Assembly (NCBI RefSeq): GCF_001642935.1
Contig: NZ_CP016761.1
Span: 682,001 to 746,000 of the forward strand
Origin: Fictibacillus arsenicus
Lineage (GTDB): Bacteria; Bacillota; Bacilli; Bacillales; Fictibacillaceae
Direction: 5' to 3'
DNA: 64,000 bases
How positions within the stretch are numbered: the stretch's first letter is position 1; each line of letters starts with the position of its first letter. Position numbers and translations under genes: made by a program. Shown here piece by piece: positions 1 to 9,723 of this stretch. The notes under the pieces are model-generated. The model did no database searches and had not been told where the DNA came from. It saw only the letters and a program-made list of their open reading frames with translations.

Positions 1-610
1 TGTACTTGCTCCGCATTATTCTACGTTCAGTGTTAAATCTTACAACGGACGTGCAGTAGAAGAGTCAGCGAAAATCGGCGGTCCTGATTTTGTTACAATT
101 GACAGCTGGTATGACGAGCCTAAGTATATTCAATACTGGGCAGAAGGAATTAAACGAACGTTTAATAACATTCCTGAAGGCGAACATGACAAAACGGTTG
201 TTATCTTTTCTGCACACAGTCTTCCAGAGAAAATTTTACAAATGGGAGATCCCTACCCGGTTCAATTGCAGGAAACAGCTGATTTGATCGCGAAAGAAGC
301 CAGCGTTCCCCATTATACAATCGGATGGCAAAGTGCAGGAAATACGCCGGAGCCATGGATTGGACCAGATGTTCAGGATCTTACACGTGACCTTTACAAT
401 GAACAAGGCTACAAGCATTTCATCTATTGCCCTGTAGGATTTGTTGCAGATCACTTAGAGGTTCTGTATGACAATGACTATGAGTGCAAAGTAGTAACGG
501 ACGAATTAGGCGTTAACTATTACCGACCTGAAATGCCAAATGCAAAACCTGAATTTATTGACTGTCTGGCAACAACAGTTGAAAAAGCACTAGCAAAAGA
601 AAGAATGTGA
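1..610 (+). CDS. hemH: Ferrochelatase (coproporphyrin ferrochelatase), 3' part
   Basis: The gene enters from the left edge, so its start is not visible; the reading frame begins at base 2 and covers about 202 codons. It inserts ferrous iron into a porphyrin, which is coproporphyrin III in the Firmicutes pathway. Family marks are [14 protein letters not shown] near the visible start, SAHSLPEKI with the active-site His, and the [12 protein letters not shown] block with the conserved Glu. The TGA stop overlaps the GTG start of hemY, so the two are translationally coupled. Same order as hemEHY in B. subtilis. Confidence 0.95.
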   Translation, partial: VLAPHYSTFSVKSYNGRAVEESAKIGGPDFVTIDSWYDEPKYIQYWAEGIKRTFNNIPEGEHDKTVVIFSAHSLPEKILQMGDPYPVQLQETADLIAKEASVPHYTIGWQSAGNTPEPWIGPDVQDLTRDLYNEQGYKHFIYCPVGFVADHLEVLYDNDYECKVVTDELGVNYYRPEMPNAKPEFIDCLATTVEKALAKERM

Positions 611-2022
611 ATCAGATGAGCGAGCGAAAGCACGTGATCATTTTAGGCGGCGGCATTACAGGTTTAGCCGCTGCCTTTTATGTGCAAAAGTATGCAAAAG
701 AAACAGGGAAGCTTGTAACATTTACATTGCTTGAAAGCAGCAGCAGGCTTGGCGGAAAGATTGAAACGATCAAGGAAAATGGATTTGTAATCGAGCGGGG
801 GCCGGATTCCTATCTGGCTCGAAAAACGGTAATGACCGAACTGGCTAAAGAGGTTGGTCTTGAAAAAGAACTGGTTTCCAATGAAACAGGACAAGCTTAT
901 ATTTTGCATAATATGAGATTGCATCCTATTCCGGAGGGAGCGGTAATGGGTGTTCCGACAAAAGTAATGCCGTTTGTATTCACTCCGCTCTTTTCAATTT
1001 TTGGAAAAACGAGAGCAGTTTTTGACCTTGTCCTTCCTAAGCGTTCAGATTCTAGTAAAGATATATCGGTGGGGCACTTTTTTAGAAGACGTCTTGGTGA
1101 TGAAGTAGTAGACCGTCTGATCGAACCATTGCTGTCAGGAATCTATGCTGGTAAGATCGATCAATTAAGCTTGCAGTCTACTTTTCCTCAATTTGTTGAA
1201 ACAGAAAAAAAGCATAGAAGTTTAATTGTTGGCATGAAAAAATCACAGCCAAAGCTTGTGAAAACTCAGAAAACGGAAAAGAAAAAAGGCGCATTCTTAA
1301 CATTTAAAAACGGGCTGTCCTCTTTTGTATCAGCTCTTAAAGCATCTCTCCCTGAAGAACATATAAAAACAGGTGTGAAAGCTGAATCTGTAGAGCGTTT
1401 AGAAGACGGGACTTACTCTGTTAAAATGGAAGATGGGTCAATTTTAGCTGCTGACCACGTGATCGTAACCACGCCTTATGCAGTCACGAAAAAATTATTT
1501 AACGAAAAGCTGTTTCCGGCAGATTTTCATAAAACGAAACCTACATCTGTTGCAACAGTTGCGATGGAATTTAATGAAGATGAAGTATCATTTTCATTAG
1601 ATGGTACCGGATTTGTTATCGCAAAAAGCGAGAAAACTTCTATCACAGCATGTACTTGGACAAGCCGCAAATGGCCGCATACGACACCTAAAGGTAAGGT
1701 ACTTCTAAGATGCTATGTTGGCCGGGCTGATGACCAGGGAATCGTTCATGAGTCAGATGAAGTGATTTTGAACAAAGTTTTGGATGATCTTAAAAAGATA
1801 ATGGGTGTAGTTGAAAAGCCTGAAAAATATTATGTTTCCCGTATGATCGATTCGATGCCGCAGTACGAAGTGGGGCATAAAGAATACGTGAAACAGCTTA
1901 GAGGGACATTTGAAAAAGAGCTCCCAGGTGTACTTCTTGCAGGTGCTCCGTATGATGGTGTGGGACTTCCGGATTGTGTGAATTCAGCAAAAAGAGCTGT
2001 TGAATCTCTTTTTACCAAATAA
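607..2022 (+). CDS. hemY: Coproporphyrinogen III / protoporphyrinogen oxidase (CgoX/HemY)
   Basis: A 471-residue FAD-dependent oxidase that removes six electrons from the porphyrinogen before iron insertion by HemH. The N-terminus carries the Rossmann FAD motif [12 protein letters not shown] followed by the ERGPDSY segment typical of the family. The C-terminus has the second FAD contact region ([15 protein letters not shown]). Translation can start at GTG 607, overlapping the hemH stop, or at ATG 616; the overlap suggests coupling. Cytoplasmic or peripheral to the membrane. An intrinsic terminator follows at once, so the hem operon ends here. Confidence 0.95.
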   Translation: MNQMSERKHVIILGGGITGLAAAFYVQKYAKETGKLVTFTLLESSSRLGGKIETIKENGFVIERGPDSYLARKTVMTELAKEVGLEKELVSNETGQAYILHNMRLHPIPEGAVMGVPTKVMPFVFTPLFSIFGKTRAVFDLVLPKRSDSSKDISVGHFFRRRLGDEVVDRLIEPLLSGIYAGKIDQLSLQSTFPQFVETEKKHRSLIVGMKKSQPKLVKTQKTEKKKGAFLTFKNGLSSFVSALKASLPEEHIKTGVKAESVERLEDGTYSVKMEDGSILAADHVIVTTPYAVTKKLFNEKLFPADFHKTKPTSVATVAMEFNEDEVSFSLDGTGFVIAKSEKTSITACTWTSRKWPHTTPKGKVLLRCYVGRADDQGIVHESDEVILNKVLDDLKKIMGVVEKPEKYYVSRMIDSMPQYEVGHKEYVKQLRGTFEKELPGVLLAGAPYDGVGLPDCVNSAKRAVESLFTK

Positions 2023-2047
2023 AAGAACAAATTCTATAATCTTTGTT

Positions 2048-2085
2048 AAACGGCAAATGGATAAGTTTGTCGTTTTTCTTATTTT
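2048..2085 (+). terminator. Intrinsic terminator after hemY
   Basis: A 10-bp stem (AAACGGCAAA with TTTGTCGTTT, one G-U pair) has an 8-base loop and is followed by a T-rich tail. It separates the hem operon from the kinase gene. Confidence 0.7.
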
Positions 2086-2139
2086 CTTGTAGAATGATTC
2101 TGCTATACTGAAGAAAGAAAAAAGGGAAGGGGGAGCATC

Positions 2140-3417
2140 ATGCAAGCATTTATTGAACCATTATTCGTTAATATTGCAATCGTTTTCTCGTTTACTCACC
2201 TCTTGAATATGTTCTTCCCTCTTCACCCAGGTGTAATACCAAGCTTGAAAAACAAGGTTATTTTTGGGGTAATAAGCGGAATAGGCGCTCTCGTTTGTAT
2301 GATGTTCCCGATTGAAACGCTTAAAGATTCTTTTTTTGACCTCAGAAATGTACCTATTATGATAGTGACCCTTTATGCTGGCTGGCTGCCCGGAGCCATC
2401 TGTTCTTTGTTTGTTATAGTTGCAAGAAGCGGTATGGGCGGGGACTTTGCATGGCTCGGTGTCGTATTAACTTTGCTAGCTTATGTGGTTGCATTAATTT
2501 ATCAAGGATTCTTTGACGAAGATAAACGCAGGTGGGTTTCAGCGATCTATATAGCTGTTATCTATACTTTATTTTATATCTTGTTCATCCACTCGTATCT
2601 GGAATTTTTAACAATCGATTTTTATCTTGTTTATTTTTCAAGTTTTCTTATCGCTTTCTTTTCTTGTATTTTTCTTATCGAGAGGCTTGTTAAGATCAAT
2701 ATGCAATTAAAAGAAACGGTTTATCTGGATAAATTAGCGGTTGCTGGCCAAATGGCAGCAGCGATCGCACATGAAGTCAGAAATCCGATGACAACCATCC
2801 GAGGTATGATTCAGTTTTTGGGAAGTACAACAAGTGATGAAAAATTGAAAGAGCATTCCCCGTTACTAATTGAGGAGCTGGACCGGACGAATAAAATCAT
2901 TACAGATTACTTATCAATGGTGAAACCCGATATTCCCAAACTGGAAAGTATCGATGTCGAAACCATTTTAATTGATGTAGTTTCAATTACCGCTCCGTAT
3001 GGATCAATACACAATGTGGAAGTGTCTTTAAGAGAGATTGGATCATACTTGATCTGTACAGACGAACCGAAACTCAAACAAGGACTCATAAACATTATTA
3101 AGAACGGAATTGAAGCAATTGATCATGCAGGTACTATCAATATCTATAAATATAAAGTTACCAAAAAATATATAACTATTGCGATTGAGGATAATGGAAA
3201 AGGAATGACTGAAAAAGAGCTTGAGCAGATTGGTCTTCCGTTTTATACAACGAAAGCAAAAGGGACAGGTTTAGGTATGATGGTAACCTTTAAACTGATT
3301 AAAGATATGAGCGGGAAACTCCGCTATGAAAGTGAGTTGAATGAAGGTACTAGAGTGCTTTTAACTCTGCCGTTAAGTACGAATTCTGATCAGCTGCAAA
3401 AAGAGGTGGTAATGTAA
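2140..3417 (+). CDS. Membrane sensor histidine kinase, KinB-like
   Basis: 425 residues. Residues 1 to about 190 form several membrane helices resembling the 5TM-5TMR_LYT sensor of KinB and LytS kinases. A HisKA dimerisation domain follows, with the phospho-acceptor His in IAHEVRNP (about residue 211), then a HATPase domain with an N box (NIIKNGIEAI), DNGKGM, and a G box at GTGLGM. There is no response regulator beside it, which fits kinases that feed the Spo0 phosphorelay; the match in size and layout to KinB (428 residues) supports that role. RBS is AGGGGGAG. It overlaps the next gene by one base (TAATG), so kinase and TetR gene are co-transcribed. In B. subtilis no kinase lies between hemY and yhgD. 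Confidence 0.85.
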   Translation: MQAFIEPLFVNIAIVFSFTHLLNMFFPLHPGVIPSLKNKVIFGVISGIGALVCMMFPIETLKDSFFDLRNVPIMIVTLYAGWLPGAICSLFVIVARSGMGGDFAWLGVVLTLLAYVVALIYQGFFDEDKRRWVSAIYIAVIYTLFYILFIHSYLEFLTIDFYLVYFSSFLIAFFSCIFLIERLVKINMQLKETVYLDKLAVAGQMAAAIAHEVRNPMTTIRGMIQFLGSTTSDEKLKEHSPLLIEELDRTNKIITDYLSMVKPDIPKLESIDVETILIDVVSITAPYGSIHNVEVSLREIGSYLICTDEPKLKQGLINIIKNGIEAIDHAGTINIYKYKVTKKYITIAIEDNGKGMTEKELEQIGLPFYTTKAKGTGLGMMVTFKLIKDMSGKLRYESELNEGTRVLLTLPLSTNSDQLQKEVVM

Positions 3418-3989
3418 TGGATCGGAGACAAAGCATATTAGAAGCAGCTGAACGTTCCTTTTCAATGTTTGGCTATAAGGCGAGTACGGTTGACCAGATC
3501 GCGAAAATTGCGAATGTAGGCAAAGGGACCATCTACACTTTTTTCGCAAATAAAGAAGAGCTGTTTTCTGAGATTATTACGAACCTAGTAAAAGAAACAA
3601 AGATTGCAGCTTCAAAGGCGATTAAAGAAGACCGGCCATTTTATGAAAATCTGCATTATGCCTTATATGAAGTGATTGAGTTCCGAAAAACGCATCAATT
3701 AGCTGTAAAACTTTCACAGGAAGTAAAAGAAATGAATACATCACCTGTAACGGATGCCCTGCAAAGAATCGAAAAAGCGGTACTGAGTTTTGTTCAAAGG
3801 GAACTGGATAAAGCGATTGAAAAAGGTGAAATCAAGGACTGTCCTACAGATATCGTGGCATTTATGATGGTCAAACTGTACCTGGCTCTTATTTTTGATT
3901 GGGAAAGGGATAATCCCGCGATCCAAAAAGAAAAGATGCTCGAAGTTCTTGAAATGTTCGTTATGGATGGGCTTCGAAAAGAAGTATGA
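3417..3989 (+). CDS. yhgD: TetR-family transcriptional regulator, YhgD-like
   Basis: 190 residues with an N-terminal TetR helix-turn-helix (about residues 24-45, VDQIAKIANVGKGTIYTFF) and a helical effector domain. The equivalent B. subtilis gene also sits between hemY and yhgE. It probably represses yhgE: two matching inverted repeats lie between the two genes. Coupled to the kinase gene through a TAATG overlap. The effector is unknown. Confidence 0.88.
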   Translation: MDRRQSILEAAERSFSMFGYKASTVDQIAKIANVGKGTIYTFFANKEELFSEIITNLVKETKIAASKAIKEDRPFYENLHYALYEVIEFRKTHQLAVKLSQEVKEMNTSPVTDALQRIEKAVLSFVQRELDKAIEKGEIKDCPTDIVAFMMVKLYLALIFDWERDNPAIQKEKMLEVLEMFVMDGLRKEV

Positions 3990-4026
3990 TGTTGCAGAAA
4001 TAAATAAAACGTGATAGATTTATTTG

Positions 4027-4049
4027 TGACCAGAATTCGATTTTGGTCA
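4027..4049. promoter_or_regulatory. Candidate TetR operator 1 upstream of yhgE
   Basis: TGACC-N13-GGTCA inverted repeat. The same spacing and arms recur at 4097-4119. It lies between yhgD and yhgE, so YhgD is the likely ligand; this is inferred from position only. Confidence 0.5.
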
Positions 4050-4096
4050 TTTTCAGAAGAAAGAAGGCTGAACGAGGTCTTTTTTTTATAGCAAAT

Positions 4097-4119
4097 TGAC
4101 CGAATGACTAAAATGGTCA
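4097..4119. promoter_or_regulatory. Candidate TetR operator 2 upstream of yhgE
   Basis: Second TGACC-N13-GGTCA copy, centred 70 bp from the first (about 6.7 helical turns). It contains an inner TGACT-N5-GGTCA arrangement as well. It sits about 30 bp before the yhgE start, where binding could block transcription. Confidence 0.5.
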
Positions 4120-4147
4120 ACCGGTATTTAATAAGGAGTGAAATCAT

Positions 4148-6286
4148 TTGTTAAAGAGTATAGGTGCTCAGTTTAAAGCGGTATTTTCGAACAAGAAGAT
4201 AGCGATACCAGTCTTTGCGGTTCTTTTTATACCCGTGCTGTATACCGGAATGTTCTTATGGGCGTTTTGGGATCCATATGACCAGATGGAGGATCTGCCG
4301 GTTGCAGTCGTTAACCTTGATGAAGGTTATGAATATAACGGAGACAACCTTGATGTAGGGGATGAGTTTGTAAGAAAGCTGAAAGAAAAGCCGCAGTTTG
4401 AGTGGAAGTTCGTCGGCGAGAATGAAGCTAGGCAAGGGCTTGAAAATAATGATTATTACATGATGATCGAGATCCCTGAGAATTTTTCCGAGAAAGCGAC
4501 ATCGTTATCAGGAAATGAAAAAGATAAGCCGGAACTCATCTACACACCAAATGCCGGTTTCAACTTTCTTGCTGCGCAAATCGGAGGTACAGCTGTTGAT
4601 AAGATGAAGGAAAGTCTCTCAAATGAGCTGACAAAAACGTATGCTGAAGTGATGTTTGGTCAGGTTGAGCAGCTTGCTGGAGGTTTGGAACAAGCGGCTG
4701 ATGGATCAAATCAAGTGACAGTCGGCTTAAAAAAGGCGTCTTCTGGAAGTGGTGAGCTTGCAGCGGGAATGACTGAAAAAACTCCTCAGATTAAAGAATT
4801 AGAAAGCGGGGCAGCTTTATTTAATTCTAAAATGACGGAGTTTGAGAGCGGCATGGATCAATTGCTTGCTGCACATAAAAAGTTAGCTGCTGGTACAGGA
4901 GAGCTCAACACAGGAGCACAATCATTAAAAAGCGGACTCAGTCAAGCGACAGCGGGTTCTGAGAAGATTAAGGAAGGAAGTTTTGCTTTAAAAGGCGGAG
5001 CTGAAAAGCTTTCAGCGGGTGCTGGCAGTTTAGCAAGTTCTGTGAACGAATGGAACGCAGGAGCTCAAAAGGCTGCTGCAGGTTCAAAACAGGTTGAACA
5101 ACAGATCAACAACTTAATTCAAAATCAAAGCAGCATGTCTGATGAAGAAATAGCATCTGCATTAAAACAACTTGCCGCTATTAGCGGTGGTGTGAATAAT
5201 GGGCTGGACGGCTTAACGGCTGCATCCGGCAAAATTGCAGGGGGAGCCAATGAACTATCAGCTGGTGCCAAAAAATTAAGCGATTCACAAACCGCTGTGG
5301 CACAAGGGGCAGAACAGCTGCATAATGGACAGTCGAAATTGGAGGATGGCGTTGACCAGCTTGCGAGAGGCCAGGCTAGAGTAAACGCAGGAACGGAAAC
5401 ATTTCAATCCAAACTAGGTGAAGCGGCGGCTGGCTCACAACAATTACTTGCAGCTAGCGGCAAGATTGTAGATGGAACGGCAACTGTATCTTCAGGCTGG
5501 CAAGAGGTAACAGGTCATGTAAACGAAATTCATGAGGGGGAACAAAAACTCCTTGAAGGCAGCGGGCAATTATCTTCTAAATTGAGTGAAGCAACAGACA
5601 AAACAGGCGAGCTTGATCCAGATAGTGAAATGTTTGAACGAATCGCCAACCCTGTTTCGGTAAAAACAAAAAGCTTCTCTGATGTACCGAACTACGGGAC
5701 TGGTTTTGCTCCTTATTTCTTATCGTTAGGTTTATTTGTCGGTGCATTATTGATGTCGATTGTGTTCCCATTGCGTGATAAAGCAGGAGAACCGCGTTCA
5801 GGTTTTGGATGGTTTGCGAGCAAGTTTTCATTTTTAGCTGCAGTTGGTGTTGTTCAAGCATTGATTGCTGATGCAGTGCTGCTATTCGGTTTGAATATCG
5901 AAGTAAGCGATCTGTCTGCGTTTATCGGACTTAGCGTAATCACAAGTCTTACGTTTTTAGCACTTGTTCAATTGCTCGTAACCGTTTTAGGGGATCCTGG
6001 ACGATTTGCTGCGATTATTATTTTGATTCTTCAGCTGACTACGAGTGCAGGTACATTCCCGCTGGAACTTATCCCAGACGGACTGCAAATCTTCAACACA
6101 TGGCTTCCGATGACTTACTCTGTATCAGGCTTTAAAGCAGTAATCTCAAGCGGAGACATGAACAGTTTTATTTTCAACGTATGGGTATTAGCAGGATTTA
6201 TGGTTCTATGCATGGTGGGAACATGGGCTTATTTTTCAGCTCATATTAGAAAAAAGAATAGACAAACAGATGAGCTTGCAGCTTAG
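4148..6286 (+). CDS. yhgE: YhgE/Pip family membrane protein
   Basis: 712 residues from a TTG start preceded by AAGGAG. One membrane helix lies near residues 18-40. A long external region of about 470 residues follows, and then five or six membrane helices from about residue 520 with ABC-2-permease-like character. The middle region is a chain of degenerate Gly-Ala/Leu repeats (L..GA..L..G...L) that should form long helices or a fibre-like rod. Members of this family act as phage receptors in lactococci (Pip) and are related to EsaA/YueB proteins of type VII secretion; the role here is unknown. A strong terminator follows at 6296. Confidence 0.9.
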   Translation: MLKSIGAQFKAVFSNKKIAIPVFAVLFIPVLYTGMFLWAFWDPYDQMEDLPVAVVNLDEGYEYNGDNLDVGDEFVRKLKEKPQFEWKFVGENEARQGLENNDYYMMIEIPENFSEKATSLSGNEKDKPELIYTPNAGFNFLAAQIGGTAVDKMKESLSNELTKTYAEVMFGQVEQLAGGLEQAADGSNQVTVGLKKASSGSGELAAGMTEKTPQIKELESGAALFNSKMTEFESGMDQLLAAHKKLAAGTGELNTGAQSLKSGLSQATAGSEKIKEGSFALKGGAEKLSAGAGSLASSVNEWNAGAQKAAAGSKQVEQQINNLIQNQSSMSDEEIASALKQLAAISGGVNNGLDGLTAASGKIAGGANELSAGAKKLSDSQTAVAQGAEQLHNGQSKLEDGVDQLARGQARVNAGTETFQSKLGEAAAGSQQLLAASGKIVDGTATVSSGWQEVTGHVNEIHEGEQKLLEGSGQLSSKLSEATDKTGELDPDSEMFERIANPVSVKTKSFSDVPNYGTGFAPYFLSLGLFVGALLMSIVFPLRDKAGEPRSGFGWFASKFSFLAAVGVVQALIADAVLLFGLNIEVSDLSAFIGLSVITSLTFLALVQLLVTVLGDPGRFAAIIILILQLTTSAGTFPLELIPDGLQIFNTWLPMTYSVSGFKAVISSGDMNSFIFNVWVLAGFMVLCMVGTWAYFSAHIRKKNRQTDELAA

Positions 6287-6295
6287 GTTTGTAAG

Positions 6296-6332
6296 AAAAA
6301 CACTTGGAGACGTAAATCCAAGTGTTTTTTTG
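6296..6332 (+). terminator. Intrinsic terminator after yhgE
   Basis: Stem AAAACACTTGG with CCAAGTGTTTT, followed by a run of seven T. Confidence 0.85.
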
Positions 6333-6544
6333 TACGAATACATGTGTAGGTAGGTTGTTAGGAATGGGAAGGACATTAGGATTTAAACGGTTATTTAAAT
6401 GGAGTGATTTCTGTCCACAATTAGGCCTTCTGCAAAGAAAAACTGAATGATCGTCTCTAGTTTTAAAAGTTTCATTGAAATTATGTAAGAGAATAAGGGT
6501 TGTATCTTTGGAAAAAAGGTTTGGTTGAAGAAGTAAAACCTTGT

Positions 6545-6653
6545 TTTGAGCGCAGGTGGGAAAAGTTGAGCGGTCAGGAACTTTTTTGAGCGGAACTAGT
6601 ACTGATTTGAGCGTAACTCAGACATTTTGAGCGAAAAACGAGAATTTTGAGCG
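6545..6653 (+). repeat. Period-20 intergenic array, core TTTGAGCG (6 units)
   Basis: Core TTTGAGCG (second unit GTTGAGCG) begins at 6545, 6565, 6585, 6606, 6626 and 6646, giving steps of 20, 20, 21, 20 and 20. The 12 bases between cores are not conserved. One of seven such arrays in the window. Confidence 0.9.
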
Positions 6654-6715
6654 AACGTGTAATAAATAAAAGAACACGTACCGTAAAACCTAGGAAATGG
6701 GTTTTATTGGAAGTC

Positions 6716-6802
6716 TGATTGAAGTGCAAGGTCGAGAATCACGCGGACACACCGCACCACTCGCAGAAAGTGAGCAGCCTGGAAAGGAAATCAACCACTT
6801 CC
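6716..6802 (-). repeat. Interspersed repeat, decayed reverse copy
   Basis: It retains both ends of the family (a GCAAGGT-CGAGA segment at the left, a CCTGGA-GGAAATCAACCACTT segment at the right) but has lost the centre. A short open frame running through it is not a gene. Confidence 0.7.
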
Positions 6803-6926
6803 AATTTGCAGCGAATTTTTACGAACAGCCTTAAAAAAGTGGTTTTTAAGCAAGCAAGCAAGGGAAAGATAATAATTGGACATTCTAATGGATGCAGCTT
6901 ATTTTACGTAAAGGAGAGAACCGCAC

Positions 6927-8078
6927 TTGATTACTTTCAAAAACGTAGGGAAAACGTTCCCTGACGGTTTTGAGGCTTTGAAGAACATTGACTTTCAGGT
7001 AAAACAAGGGGAGTTAGTCGCGTTAATCGGGCCTAGTGGTTGTGGTAAAACAACAACCATGCGAATGATAAACCGTTTGATAGAACCATCAAAGGGAACA
7101 ATTTTAATTGATGATGAGGACATTGCAAACCAAAACCCCGTTGAGCTGAGAAGGAATATCGGATACGTGATTCAGCAGATCGGACTTCTGCCTCACATGA
7201 CGATTGAAGACAATATTTCTCTCGTTCCGCGCTTAAAAGGCTGGGAGAAAGAAAAATATGATGGCAGAGTAGATGAATTGCTTGATTTAGTAGGTTTAGA
7301 TCCTAAAACCTTCAGAAAACGCTATCCTTCTGAGCTAAGCGGCGGTCAGCAGCAGCGTATAGGAGTTATTCGTGCCCTGGCAGCCGAGCCTCCTATCATC
7401 TTGATGGATGAACCGTTCTCAGCACTTGATCCTATCAGCAGAGAACAGCTTCAAGATGAACTTGTTAAATTGCAGGATACGATTAAGAAAACGATCGTAT
7501 TTGTAACGCATGATATGGATGAAGCGATTAAGATTGCAGACCGGATCGCAATTTTAAATAAAGGGGAAATCATTCAGTTCGATACGCCTGAACGAATTCT
7601 TCGTCATCCTGCTAATGATTTTGTTAAAGGGTTTATTGGAGAGAACAGGCTCTCTTCAGAGGCTGCCATGCCTGAAGCGATTGATCTGATGAGAAAGCAC
7701 CCTATTACATCGAAACATTCGAGAGGGCTTGCTGAAGCTTTGAAAATGATGAAACGTTATGGGGTAGACAGCCTTCTTATTACCGACCAGCAAAATAAGC
7801 TGCTTGGCATTATTACACTTGAAAGCATCGAAAGACATTATGCGGAAGAAGATAAGACAGTTGGAGATCTAATGGAGAAAGAAATTACCACGCTCACACC
7901 AGATGCATCGTATACAGAAGTGGCAGAAATTTTTGCGACCAATCATGTAAACATGATTCCTGTATTAGAAGATGGGAAACTTTTAGGAATCATCACGCGT
8001 GCGACAATGATGAGGGGACTTGCTGGATTAAACATCACCGCACAAAAACCTCTTGAAGGGGGTAAGGGTGATGAATAA
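6927..8078 (+). CDS. opuCA: Glycine betaine/carnitine/choline-type ABC transporter ATPase
   Basis: 383 residues, TTG start behind AAAGGAG. The ABC domain has Walker A GPSGCGKTT (about residues 35-43), signature LSGGQQQR and Walker B ILMDEP. The C-terminal third (about 255-370) holds a pair of CBS domains, as in OpuCA/OpuAA-type ATPases, where they sense ionic strength or nucleotides. It powers import of compatible solutes for osmoprotection. Its stop overlaps the permease gene by eight bases. The substrate is not fixed by sequence; quaternary amines are most likely. Confidence 0.9.
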   Translation: MITFKNVGKTFPDGFEALKNIDFQVKQGELVALIGPSGCGKTTTMRMINRLIEPSKGTILIDDEDIANQNPVELRRNIGYVIQQIGLLPHMTIEDNISLVPRLKGWEKEKYDGRVDELLDLVGLDPKTFRKRYPSELSGGQQQRIGVIRALAAEPPIILMDEPFSALDPISREQLQDELVKLQDTIKKTIVFVTHDMDEAIKIADRIAILNKGEIIQFDTPERILRHPANDFVKGFIGENRLSSEAAMPEAIDLMRKHPITSKHSRGLAEALKMMKRYGVDSLLITDQQNKLLGIITLESIERHYAEEDKTVGDLMEKEITTLTPDASYTEVAEIFATNHVNMIPVLEDGKLLGIITRATMMRGLAGLNITAQKPLEGGKGDE

Positions 8079-9615
8079 TTTACTTGAAACTCTAGTTAAC
8101 CGGTGGCCTGAAATTTTAATAGGATTGCAGCAGCATTTATTCTTATCTCTTGTTTCAATTCTAATTGCTACTGTCATTGCAATTCCGCTTGGGATTTTTA
8201 TTTCTAGACAAAAAAGAGTTGCAGAACCAATTATTGGGATAACAGCTATTTTTCAAACGATACCGAGTTTGGCTTTGTTTGGATTCTTGCTCCCTGTCTT
8301 TGGGATCGGAAGCACTACGGCTATCATCGCACTGACGGTTTATGCCCTATTGCCGATTTTACGCAATACTTACACAGGTATTACGGGAGTAGACAAATCA
8401 GTCGTTGAAGCAGGTAAAGGAATGGGAATGACCAATTCTCAAATTTTAAGAATGATCGAACTGCCATTAGCACTGCCTATCATTATGGCAGGTCTGAGAA
8501 CCGCAACAGTTTTAACCATTGGTGTGGCTACGTTAGCAGCATTCATTGGTGCAGGCGGACTTGGAGATCTGATCTACCGCGGTCTATCGACAACACGTAA
8601 CGAACTTGTTTTAGCAGGAGCCATTCCAGCGGCATTATTAGCAATCCTTTTTGATTTTATATTGCGCAGAATTGAAATGGCTACAGAGCCTAAAACATCA
8701 GCAAAAAAGCGTGGTTCGTGGAAACTTCCGCTATTTATCGGTATTCCTATTGCAGCTCTCGTTCTATTCTTTGCATTGCGCGGAGGCGGAGACGAAGATG
8801 CCATTGTAATTACAGGTAAGAAATGGACAGAGCAATATATACTTCCATACATCATTTCAGAATATATAAAAGATAAAACGGATTATCCCGTAACCGTTAA
8901 AGAAGCGATTGGGGAGACGCCTATCTTAACAGAAGCAATTAAAAAGGGCGACATTGATATGTATGTTGAGTACACCGGAACAGGGTATTTAACCATCTTA
9001 AAAGAAAAGTATGATCCAGGCATGAGTCCTGAAGAAATCTACGACACTGTTAAAAAAGGCTATGCGAAAAAATATAACCTGAAGTGGACAAAGCCATTAG
9101 GATTTGAGAACACCTATGCATTAGCTTTAAATCCTGACAAAGCAAAACAAATAAATGTAAAGACGATCTCAGAATTAGCACCTATTTCAAATGAAGTATC
9201 TTTTGGCGGACCAACAGAGTTTTTTGAACGTGAAGACGGATACAAACCGTTTGTAAAAACGTATGGCTTAAACTTTAAAGTGAAAAGAAGCCTCGATCCG
9301 AACTTAATGTATACTGCAGTAAAAGAAGGAAAAGTAGACGCGGTTCCAGCGTTTACAACGGACGGAAGGATTGTCCGCTTTAATTTAGAGACATTAAAAG
9401 ATGACAAGAAGTTCTTCCCGCCTTATTTCGCTGCACCGATCGTTAGAGAGGATACATTGAAAGAATATCCGAAGCTTGAAGGCGTGTTAAATGAACTTGA
9501 AGGAAAGATTACTGAGAAAGAAATAGCTGAAATGAACGCGAAGGTTGACTTGGATAAAGAAGATCCGCGGAAAGTAGCTAAAGATTTCTTAGAGAGTAAA
9601 GGTTTAATTAACTAA
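8071..9615 (+). CDS. Compatible-solute ABC permease fused to its substrate-binding domain
   Basis: 514 residues from ATG 8071 (RBS GAAGGGGG). An in-frame TTG lies upstream at 8053 but is poorly placed. Residues 1 to about 210 are a six-helix permease of the OpuCB/ProW type. A further helix (about 225-243) anchors an external OpuCC/OpuAC-like binding domain that fills residues 250-514 (KKWTEQYILPYIISEYI, then IDMYVEYTGTGY). The fusion replaces the separate permease and lipoprotein of B. subtilis OpuC and resembles the one-piece permease-binder of BusAB and Listeria BilEB. With the upstream ATPase it makes a two-gene importer. Confidence 0.9.
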   Translation: MNNLLETLVNRWPEILIGLQQHLFLSLVSILIATVIAIPLGIFISRQKRVAEPIIGITAIFQTIPSLALFGFLLPVFGIGSTTAIIALTVYALLPILRNTYTGITGVDKSVVEAGKGMGMTNSQILRMIELPLALPIIMAGLRTATVLTIGVATLAAFIGAGGLGDLIYRGLSTTRNELVLAGAIPAALLAILFDFILRRIEMATEPKTSAKKRGSWKLPLFIGIPIAALVLFFALRGGGDEDAIVITGKKWTEQYILPYIISEYIKDKTDYPVTVKEAIGETPILTEAIKKGDIDMYVEYTGTGYLTILKEKYDPGMSPEEIYDTVKKGYAKKYNLKWTKPLGFENTYALALNPDKAKQINVKTISELAPISNEVSFGGPTEFFEREDGYKPFVKTYGLNFKVKRSLDPNLMYTAVKEGKVDAVPAFTTDGRIVRFNLETLKDDKKFFPPYFAAPIVREDTLKEYPKLEGVLNELEGKITEKEIAEMNAKVDLDKEDPRKVAKDFLESKGLIN

Positions 9616-9627
9616 ATAATGAAGATG

Positions 9628-9662
9628 AAAAACTGGATTCCTGTTGGGATCCAGTTTTTTGT
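9628..9662 (+). terminator. Intrinsic terminator after the importer
   Basis: Stem AAAACTGGAT with ATCCAGTTTT, then TTTTG. Confidence 0.85.
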
Positions 9663-9723
9663 TAAGGAAAATTCAGGACTGGTGTGAGGGGTGTTTTTAA
9701 ATATGACCAGCGCCTAGTTTGTC

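Larger units (their letters stand above)
6333..6926. other. Gene-free interval with a period-20 array and a repeat remnant
   Basis: About 590 bases without a credible gene. It holds a TTTGAGCG array (6545-6653) and a shortened, decayed copy of the interspersed repeat (about 6716-6802). I see no RNA gene in it. The final 100 bases carry the leader and RBS (AAAGGAG) of the importer operon. Confidence 0.7.

Noticed and set aside
6719-6964. Open frame of 81 codons before the ATPase gene
   Set aside because: It runs through a decayed interspersed repeat, has no RBS and overlaps the well-supported TTG start of the ATPase.
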